Origin: Flavobacterium psychrophilum
Lineage (GTDB): Bacteria; Bacteroidota; Bacteroidia; Flavobacteriales; Flavobacteriaceae
Direction of reading: 5' to 3'
Length of the DNA: 12,073 nucleotides
Assembly: GCA_945907225.1 (NCBI GenBank)
Contig: CAMDSN010000026.1
Coordinates: 1-12,073, forward strand
In this document: positions 6,694-12,073 of the stretch, one piece after another
How positions within the stretch are numbered: position 1 is the first letter of the stretch
Layout of the letters: the number at the start of each line of letters is the position of its first letter
Notes under the pieces: model-generated
What the model was told of the DNA's origin: nothing
The model's database searches: none
The model's input: only the letters and a program-made list of their open reading frames with translations
Made by a program: the position numbers and the translations under genes

Positions 6694-8500
6694 ATAACTG
6701 CTTTTCTTTTCGTTCCAATTCTGCTTGAAATTCCTCCATTACGGGCCTCATTGTACTTTCGGGGATATCAGCAATTCTAATATACATCAATCCATCTATT
6801 GCATTATTAAATAAGGGATCCACATTAAAAGCAACTAATCGTGCATTTTGCTTTAGGTATTTTTTAATTAAAACAGGAAGACGAAGATTGCCCGGCTCTA
6901 GTTCGTCAATAATTTTATCAAATTTGTTTAAATCGGCCTCAGCTTCATCAAAAATAAAATCTTTGTCAGCGTCCTTTAATTTTACTTTAAATTCTTTTTT
7001 TGGTTTTATATATTGGGCGATGTAAGGATCATAATAATTCGACTTCATAAATTCAATCATCAGCGATTTGGAGAAATCTGTAAATTGATTACTTATACTG
7101 ACGCCACCAAGTAAAAATTTATGCTCAGGATAGCGCAAAGTGGTATGGATGATGCCTCTCCAAAGAAGAAATAAAGGCATCGGTTTTTGTTGGTAATCTT
7201 TTACAATAAATGCCCTTCCCATTTCAATAGAATGCTTCATCATATCGTGTAATTCTGAATCAAAACGAAAGAGGTCGTTCAGGTAAAATCCTTCCATACC
7301 ATATTTTGGATAAATCTCAGAACCTAATCCCATGCGGTAAGCCCCCGCAACACGTTTTGTGTTGTCGTCCCACAAAAACATGTGGTGATAGTATTGGTCA
7401 TATTTATCAGTGTCTATTGACTCATTTGTACCTTCTCCTACTTCCCGAAATGTAATTTCACGTAGTCGTCCAATTTCGTGAAGGATTGTTGGAATATTTG
7501 ACGCTTTAGTGAAGAAAACTTCATAGTTTTTACTTTGAAAAAATCGGCAATCTGTAGCTTTTAATTGTTCTACTTCTGCTATCATTTTTTCGAGGTTGGC
7601 TGGAAAAACAATTTCTTTAGGAGCCTTAGGGGTTTTGAGATTTAAGGCTAAATTTTGAGGGCTTAACATCTTACTTTTCTCATTAAAAGAATTCGATAAC
7701 ATATATGTTTTTCTTCTCAAAAATTCTGAATATTCTTCTATAGTTTTATATTCGTTTTGCTCAACTACTGAAATAGGCTTCCCTATACGAACTTTGATTA
7801 TTCTGTTTTTTTGGCTAAATACTTCCGAAGGTAATTTTGCAGTTCTAAGTATTGGATTTATTTTAGATAAAAAATAAAACAAGCGACTGTTTTTGGCGTG
7901 AAAATAAATAGGAACTACAGGGACTTGTGCTTTTCGAATTACTTTGATAGCCCCTTGTTCCCAAGCTTTGTCAACAATAAGCTCCCCATCTTTGTAGGTA
8001 GAAACTTCCCCCGCTGGAAATATTCCTAATGGGTTGCCATCACTCAAATGCCTTAGCGTTTCCTTAATCCCAATAACGCTCGATTTTGCTTTTTTATGGT
8101 CTTCAAACGGATTAACAGGCATAATGTATTGCTTCATGGGCTCAATACGGTGCAAGAGAAAATTGGCTATAATTTTAAAATTTGGCTCTTTTTCAAGCAT
8201 TAGTTTTAAAAGCAAAGCACCATCAATTCCCCCTAAAGGATGGTTTGATATTGTAATATAGGCACCGCCTTTAGGAAGTCTTTTAAAATCTTCTTCTGGG
8301 ATTTCAAATTTGATTTGAAATTCATTCAAAATAGCATCAAGAAATTCAACATTTTGGAGATGTTTGGTCTTGTCGTAAATTTCGTTTAGTGTTGAAATTT
8401 TAAGGACTTTCATTAATAACCAACCAAAAAAAGTGCCAACAACACCATATTTATCAGTGTTTATTGCTTTTGCGACCTCTTTTGCGGTAACTAAACCCAT
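6692..8500 (-). CDS. olsF: bifunctional ornithine-lipid acyltransferase OlsF
   Basis: A 602-residue fusion of two acyltransferases. The N-terminal domain (about 60-270) is PlsC-like. It has SNHPLGGIDG (His87, Asp93) in place of the usual HxxxxD box, FPAGEVST (161-168) as the substrate-phosphate-type motif, and VPVVPIYF (193-200). The C-terminal domain (about 320-520) is a GNAT/OlsB-like acyltransferase with KRVAGAYRMG (382-391), a SIEMGRAFI stretch and PLFLLWRGI (442-450). OlsF, known from Serratia and Flavobacterium johnsoniae, builds ornithine lipid from ornithine and acyl donors. The GNAT domain makes lyso-ornithine lipid (N-acylation) and the PlsC-like domain adds the second chain (O-acylation). 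These phosphorus-free lipids act in the membrane. Length and domain order fit OlsF. A related amino-acid lipid product (for example glycine-type) cannot be excluded from sequence. It is transcribed alone, opposite to its neighbours. Confidence 0.85.
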   Translation of the reverse strand: MGLVTAKEVAKAINTDKYGVVGTFFGWLLMKVLKISTLNEIYDKTKHLQNVEFLDAILNEFQIKFEIPEEDFKRLPKGGAYITISNHPLGGIDGALLLKLMLEKEPNFKIIANFLLHRIEPMKQYIMPVNPFEDHKKAKSSVIGIKETLRHLSDGNPLGIFPAGEVSTYKDGELIVDKAWEQGAIKVIRKAQVPVVPIYFHAKNSRLFYFLSKINPILRTAKLPSEVFSQKNRIIKVRIGKPISVVEQNEYKTIEEYSEFLRRKTYMLSNSFNEKSKMLSPQNLALNLKTPKAPKEIVFPANLEKMIAEVEQLKATDCRFFQSKNYEVFFTKASNIPTILHEIGRLREITFREVGEGTNESIDTDKYDQYYHHMFLWDDNTKRVAGAYRMGLGSEIYPKYGMEGFYLNDLFRFDSELHDMMKHSIEMGRAFIVKDYQQKPMPLFLLWRGIIHTTLRYPEHKFLLGGVSISNQFTDFSKSLMIEFMKSNYYDPYIAQYIKPKKEFKVKLKDADKDFIFDEAEADLNKFDKIIDELEPGNLRLPVLIKKYLKQNARLVAFNVDPLFNNAIDGLMYIRIADIPESTMRPVMEEFQAELERKEKQL

Positions 8501-8523
8501 TTGGAGTAAATTATTTTAACAAG

Positions 8524-8531
8524 CAAAGATA
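8524..8531 (-). promoter_or_regulatory. -7 box of the olsF promoter
   Basis: On the - strand this reads TATCTTTG, an exact match to the Bacteroidota -7 consensus TAnnTTTG and a form often seen in Flavobacterium. It predicts transcription starting near 8518, leaving a leader of roughly 18 nt before the olsF ATG at 8500. No good TTG is found at the -33 distance, so the call rests on the -7 box and its position. Confidence 0.6.
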
Positions 8532-8652
8532 ATAATTCTATCCTATTAGCGTTTAAAAATTCATATTTAGGTTTTATTTGTCTTATTTTACCTAGCCTTA
8601 TAAATTGTATTAAAAACATTTAAAATAGTGATAATTATAACTGTATTTTCGT

Positions 8653-8684
8653 TTCAAATGTTTTTGTTTTTAATTACATTTGAA
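8653..8684. repeat. perfect 8-bp inverted repeat around the xthA promoter region
   Basis: TTCAAATG (8653-8660) and CATTTGAA (8677-8684) are exact reverse complements separated by 16 bp. The right arm overlaps the -7 box at 8675-8682. Arm-centre spacing is about 24 bp, a little over two helical turns, so a dimeric regulator could bind both halves on one face. It is too AT-rich and too widely spaced to be a terminator. Chance remains possible in AT-rich DNA. Confidence 0.5.
8675..8682 (+). promoter_or_regulatory. -7 box of the xthA promoter
   Basis: TACATTTG matches the Bacteroidota -7 consensus TAnnTTTG exactly. Transcription would start near 8688, about 30 nt before the xthA ATG. The -33 element is poor: a TTT (8652-8654) stands where TTG is expected. 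The promoter would drive xthA and probably the two genes after it. Confidence 0.5.
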
Positions 8685-8717
8685 GCCATGTCATTACCAC
8701 AATTGATTAAATAACGT

Positions 8718-9479
8718 ATGAAAATTATTTCTTATAATGTGAATGGTATTCGTGCCGCAATTTCAAAAGGATTTCTAGACTGGATGAGGCATGCCAACCC
8801 GGATATAGTTTGCCTTCAAGAAATTAAAGCTACCCCAGATCAAATTCCGTTACACGATTTTGAGGAATTAGGGTATGCGTACAACTACTGGTTTCCTGCT
8901 CAAAAAAAGGGGTATAGTGGCGTGGCTGTTTTATGTAAAACAAAACCAAACAAAGTTGTGTATGGAACGGGCATCGAACATATGGATTTTGAAGGAAGAA
9001 ATTTACGAGTAGATTTTGATACCTTCTCTGTTATGAGTTTGTATTTACCATCAGGCACAAATGAAGCTCGGCTTGGCTATAAGTTTAAATATATGTTTGA
9101 TTTTCAAAATTATATTAACCAGCTAAAAATGGAGATTCCCAATTTAATTATATGTGGAGATTATAATATTTGCCATCAGGCTACAGATATTCATGATCCA
9201 ATTAGAAATAAAAATGTTTCTGGTTTTTTGCAAGAGGAAAGAGAATGGTTAGATAATTTTTTAAAGGCAGGTTTTATTGATACATTTAGACAATTTAATA
9301 ATCAGCCCCACAATTATAGTTGGTGGAGCTACCGTGCTGGCGCGAGAAATAATAATAAGGGCTGGCGTATTGATTATTGTTTGGCGAGTGAATCACTTAG
9401 AGACAATTTGGTCCGAGCCTTAATTTTACCTGAAGCAAAACATTCTGATCATTGCCCCGTATTAGTAGAAATAAATTAA
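8718..9479 (+). CDS. xthA: exodeoxyribonuclease III (AP endonuclease)
   Basis: Mg-dependent nuclease of the endonuclease/exonuclease/phosphatase superfamily. It cuts 5' to abasic sites in base-excision repair and degrades duplex DNA 3' to 5'. The 253-residue length is normal for Bacteroidota members. All catalytic positions can be lined up with E. coli ExoIII: Asn7 (SYNVNGIR), Glu35 (CLQEIK), Tyr109 (SLYLPSG), Asp148 and Asn150 (CGDYNI), Asp219 (WRIDY), and Asp244-His245 (HSDHCP). The C-terminal NNKGWRIDYCLAS segment is also characteristic. It starts after a 217-bp spacer shared with the divergent olsF, and its stop is 20 bp before the start of the lipoprotein gene, so co-transcription is likely. 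The symbol xthA follows the E. coli orthologue; exoA is an alternative name for this subfamily. Confidence 0.95.
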   Translation: MKIISYNVNGIRAAISKGFLDWMRHANPDIVCLQEIKATPDQIPLHDFEELGYAYNYWFPAQKKGYSGVAVLCKTKPNKVVYGTGIEHMDFEGRNLRVDFDTFSVMSLYLPSGTNEARLGYKFKYMFDFQNYINQLKMEIPNLIICGDYNICHQATDIHDPIRNKNVSGFLQEEREWLDNFLKAGFIDTFRQFNNQPHNYSWWSYRAGARNNNKGWRIDYCLASESLRDNLVRALILPEAKHSDHCPVLVEIN

Positions 9480-9499
9480 ATAGTAAGAAAATTAAAAAA

Positions 9500-10468
9500 A
9501 TGAAAATGTTAAGAAAAATAGCCATTGCACTAGTGACAATAAGTTTATTAACTTCTTGTGTCTCAAAAAAGATTTACACCGATTTGGAAAACAAATTTAC
9601 AGATCTAAAAAAAGAGAATCGCAGTTTAACCTCCCAAAACGAAGAATTGCACAAAACAAATATGCTTAATGATTCTATAATTAAATCATTGACCGCAGAA
9701 AGAAACCAACTCCAATCGGAGAGAGATAAACTTCAAACTGATTTTAACGCGGTTACTAATAATTTGAAAACACTCCAAGATTCATATGCAGCTCTAGAAA
9801 AAAACAGTAATGATGCGCTTGAAAGCAATATGGCAAAAAACAGAAATTTACTTGCACAACTTGATGCTAAAGAGAAGACCTTGGCTACAGAGAAAGCGCG
9901 ATTAGATAAGTTGAATAATGAGTTGATGGTAAATTCTCAAAGATTAAACGAATTAGAAAGTATGATAGCTGCAAAGGATGCCGCTATGAAAAAATTAAAA
10001 GACACTCTGTCAAAAGCCCTAAATGCTTTTGAAGGGAAAGGACTAACCGTTGAAATGAAAAATGGGAAAGTGTATGTTTCTATGGAGAATAAATTACTTT
10101 TTCAACCCGGGAGTTGGGCTGTTGGGCCCGAAGGGAAAAATGCCGTTGTAGAAGTAGGCAAGGTATTAGCGCAAAACCCAGATATTACGGTATTAATAGA
10201 AGGTCACACAGATGATGATAAAATCACAGGAAAAATAGGAGGCGTTGAAAATAACTGGGATCTATCTACAAAAAGAGCTACATCTATCGTTACTATATTA
10301 AGCGAAAATGAGTTGATTAAAAGACAAAATTTAACAGCTGCCGGGCGTGGTGAATATGCCCCATTGTCAAGCAATGATACAAGTGAGGGGAAAGCTAAAA
10401 ACCGTAGAATTGAAATTATTTTAACGCCTAAATTAGACGAAATTTCAAAAATGTTGAATGAATTTTAG
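9500..10468 (+). CDS. OmpA-family peptidoglycan-binding lipoprotein with coiled coil
   Basis: A 322-residue lipoprotein. The start at 9500 gives a classic signal peptide (MKMLRK, a hydrophobic stretch, then the LLTSC lipobox with Cys20 as the lipidated residue). A longer in-frame start at 9452 would put 16 basic residues in front and run into xthA, so it is rejected. Residues about 25-172 are a long heptad-rich coiled coil rich in Lys, Glu, Asn and Gln. Residues about 190-310 form an OmpA-C domain with LLFQPGSWAV, LIEGHTDD (232-239), WDLSTKRA (253-260) and KNRRIEI (300-306), the parts that bind peptidoglycan. It is probably anchored in the outer membrane and tethers it to the cell wall, with the coiled coil as a spacer. 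It follows xthA by 20 bp and precedes the aldo/keto reductase by 15 bp. Confidence 0.9.
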   Translation: MKMLRKIAIALVTISLLTSCVSKKIYTDLENKFTDLKKENRSLTSQNEELHKTNMLNDSIIKSLTAERNQLQSERDKLQTDFNAVTNNLKTLQDSYAALEKNSNDALESNMAKNRNLLAQLDAKEKTLATEKARLDKLNNELMVNSQRLNELESMIAAKDAAMKKLKDTLSKALNAFEGKGLTVEMKNGKVYVSMENKLLFQPGSWAVGPEGKNAVVEVGKVLAQNPDITVLIEGHTDDDKITGKIGGVENNWDLSTKRATSIVTILSENELIKRQNLTAAGRGEYAPLSSNDTSEGKAKNRRIEIILTPKLDEISKMLNEF

Positions 10469-10483
10469 TAGAATTGAGTTGAA

Positions 10484-11518
10484 ATGAAATACACCGTTTT
10501 ACCAAATACTGAATTACAAGTCAGTAAAGTTTGTTTGGGAACAATGACTTTTGGCGAACAAAATTCAGAAACTGACGCCCATAGCCAATTAGATTTTGCG
10601 ATAGAAAGAGGCATAAACTTTATTGATACTGCCGAAATGTATCCAATTGCAGCCCGAGAAGACACGCTTGGAAGCACTGAAAAATATATAGGGAATTGGC
10701 TTAAGAAATCAGGGAAAAGATCAGAATTGGTTATTGCAACAAAAATTGCAGGACCAAATCGGAAAATGGAATACATTAGAACCCCGCTCGATTTTTCTAA
10801 AAAAAGTATTTTACAAGCCGTAGATCAGAGCCTAAGTAATCTTCAAACCGATTATATAGACCTATATCAGATGCACTGGCCTGATAGAGTTATGAATATG
10901 TTTGGACAAAGAGGCGTTTCCAAAATAGATACCCATTGGCAAGAAAATTTCTTTGAAGTTTTAACAGTCTTAGATCAGTTAATTAAAATAGGAAAAATAA
11001 AACATATAGGGGTTTCTAATGAAAATCCATATGGAGTAATGAAGTATATCTCACAAAGTGAAAAACACAACTTGCCCAGAATTGTATCTATTCAAAATCC
11101 ATTTTCTTTACTAAATCGTTTATACGAAATCGGACTTTCTGAAATTGGGATGCGAGAAAAGGTTGGTTTATTAGCATACTCTCCATTGGGCTTCGGATTC
11201 CTAACAGGGAAACATTTAGATTCAATTATACCAGGATCACGTTTGGGATTATTTCCACAGTTTTCGAGATATTCTAATGAAAATTGTATTAAAGCTACTA
11301 AATTATATAAAGAACTTGCAAATCAAAATGAGTTAAGTTTAACCCAAATGGCATTGGCATTTGTAAATCAACAAGATTTTGTGACTGCTACAATTATCGG
11401 TGCAACAACAATGGAGCAGCTTAATGAAAATATTAATGCATTTGATGTTGTTTTAAGCACAGAAACAATTAAAGAAATTAACAAAATCCAGGAATTGTTT
11501 CCTAATCCGGCACCCTAA
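10484..11518 (+). CDS. tas: aldo/keto reductase, Tas type
   Basis: NADP(H)-dependent aldo/keto reductase of 344 residues, nearly the size of E. coli Tas (346) and similar to it throughout. Examples are LGTMTFGEQNSETDAHSQLD (18-37), INFIDTAEMYP, GNWLKKSG, IQNPFSLLNR, LGFGFLTGK and IIGATTMEQL. The catalytic tetrad is intact: Asp48, Tyr53 (EMYP), Lys87 (IATKIAG) and His131 (YQMHWP). The barrel fold is complete and cytoplasmic. Tas was named for an effect on tyrosine prototrophy in E. coli, but the physiological substrate of such enzymes is uncertain. The Tas label here means close sequence type, not a proven role. It is probably the last gene of the xthA transcript. Its TAA stop touches the stop codon of the convergent gene with no bases between. 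Confidence 0.92.
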   Translation: MKYTVLPNTELQVSKVCLGTMTFGEQNSETDAHSQLDFAIERGINFIDTAEMYPIAAREDTLGSTEKYIGNWLKKSGKRSELVIATKIAGPNRKMEYIRTPLDFSKKSILQAVDQSLSNLQTDYIDLYQMHWPDRVMNMFGQRGVSKIDTHWQENFFEVLTVLDQLIKIGKIKHIGVSNENPYGVMKYISQSEKHNLPRIVSIQNPFSLLNRLYEIGLSEIGMREKVGLLAYSPLGFGFLTGKHLDSIIPGSRLGLFPQFSRYSNENCIKATKLYKELANQNELSLTQMALAFVNQQDFVTATIIGATTMEQLNENINAFDVVLSTETIKEINKIQELFPNPAP

Positions 11519-11533
11519 TTATTGAATAATTAG
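11515..11533. repeat. perfect palindrome spanning two abutting convergent stop codons
   Basis: CTAATTATT (11515-11523) and AATAATTAG (11525-11533) are exact reverse complements around a single G. The repeat contains the stop of the aldo/keto reductase (11516-11518) and the stop of the facing gene (11519-11521). As RNA it would give a short, purely AU-closed hairpin apart from one outer C-G pair, so it is a weak terminator candidate at best. Confidence 0.55.
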
Positions 11534-12073
11534 CTTCGACTTGATTTGATTTCCTATTGTATCTTCAACAGTAATCATATATAATCCTACAGACAACTCA
11601 CTTATGTTTATAGATGGTATTGATTTTTCATTTTGTATGTCTTTTGAAAGCACTAGTTTTCCAGTCAAATCATAAACAGTTACTTTTGAAAGTAAGAATG
11701 CGCCGTTATTTTTAATAAACACTTCATTTTTAGCAGGATTTGGATAAAAACTAATTTCATTTTGATTGTACGAATTTAATCCAAGAGAGGAATCAATAAT
11801 TTTATAGATTATTCCGTTTGATAATCCAGCAATATACAATTCGCCATCTTTGTCTTCACCAAAAGTGCTAAAATTACCAGAGAATGAAGTTGTTGTAGTG
11901 ACCGCATTTGAAGTATTTAAAGTTCTAATTTTGTTATCACAATAATCGGTATAAAAATATTTATTCGCAAAATTGGGGTACATGCTGCCCGTGTAGAAAT
12001 AGCCTCCGGTTATAGAGCAACCAGAAGAATGATCGTATTGAGTAATTGGGAAAACCAAAGTTGAGCTTGCTGG
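11519..12073 (-). CDS. secreted PQQ-type sugar dehydrogenase-like propeller with T9SS sorting domain (5' end missing)
   Basis: C-terminal 184 residues of a protein that begins outside the window; the frame is open through base 12073, so the TTG at 12058 is not a start. The first part (about 1-95) resembles the last blades of glucose/sorbosone dehydrogenase-type six-bladed propellers: FPITQYDHSSGCSITGGY, NKYFYTDYCDNKI and FGEDKDGELYIAG...IYKI are typical of that group. The final 78 or so residues form a type A T9SS/Por sorting domain: FYPNPAKNEVFI, VTVYDLTGKLV, ISELSVGLYMI and a basic end (IKSKLIIQ). The protein is therefore exported by the type IX system and anchored or released at the cell surface. 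Whether it has redox activity with PQQ cannot be judged, as the catalytic part is not visible. Confidence 0.8.
   Translation of the reverse strand, partial: PASSTLVFPITQYDHSSGCSITGGYFYTGSMYPNFANKYFYTDYCDNKIRTLNTSNAVTTTTSFSGNFSTFGEDKDGELYIAGLSNGIIYKIIDSSLGLNSYNQNEISFYPNPAKNEVFIKNNGAFLLSKVTVYDLTGKLVLSKDIQNEKSIPSINISELSVGLYMITVEDTIGNQIKSKLIIQ

Noticed and set aside
9452..9499. Upstream start for the OmpA-family lipoprotein
   Set aside because: It would overlap xthA and put 16 basic residues before the signal peptide; the ATG at 9500 gives a standard lipoprotein signal with lipobox LTSC.

Overview
The window looks like chromosomal DNA of a member of the Bacteroidota, most likely a Flavobacteriia species close to Flavobacterium. 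The grounds are AT-rich coding sequence, almost no Shine-Dalgarno signals, -7 boxes of the TAnnTTTG type, a C-terminal type IX secretion (Por/T9SS type A) sorting domain, and a fused ornithine-lipid synthase of the OlsF type. I see no mobile element, CRISPR array, tRNA or rRNA. Coding density is high, and the longest gap between genes is about 217 bp.

Region 1 (1-4130, + strand) is an aldehyde and carbon catabolism operon. It runs: deoC (cut by the window start), a full-length aldehyde dehydrogenase, a 293-residue ALDH-like protein without catalytic residues, and a D-2-hydroxyacid dehydrogenase. The two ALDH genes together match the architecture of the two-domain ALDH16 family, here split into two polypeptides. 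DeoC releases acetaldehyde and glyceraldehyde 3-phosphate, so an ALDH beside it can plausibly oxidise the acetaldehyde.

Region 2 (4195-6640, + strand) is a tight set of small membrane-protein genes: a TM2-domain protein, a DUF2752 protein, a DUF4870-like protein and a membrane-anchored M48 metalloprotease. The first four are joined by stop/start contacts or ATGA overlaps. A DUF805 protein follows after 96 bp. Their joint function is unknown. A strong bidirectional terminator closes the region.

Region 3 (6692-8500, - strand) is olsF, a bifunctional acyltransferase for ornithine-lipid synthesis. It converges on region 2 and has its own promoter in the 8501-8717 spacer, which it shares with the divergent xthA.

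Region 4 (8718-11518, + strand) is xthA (exonuclease III), an OmpA-family lipoprotein with a long coiled coil, and a Tas-type aldo/keto reductase, with gaps of 20 and 15 bp. The reductase gene meets, stop codon to stop codon, a convergent gene (11519-12073, - strand, incomplete). That gene encodes the end of a secreted glucose/sorbosone-dehydrogenase-like propeller with a T9SS sorting domain.

The most interesting item is the split ALDH16-like pair beside deoC. Next come the translationally coupled TM2/DUF2752/DUF4870-like/M48 cassette and several compact signals: a terminator sharing the olsF stop codon, a palindrome over two abutting convergent stops, and an inverted repeat embedded in the xthA promoter.
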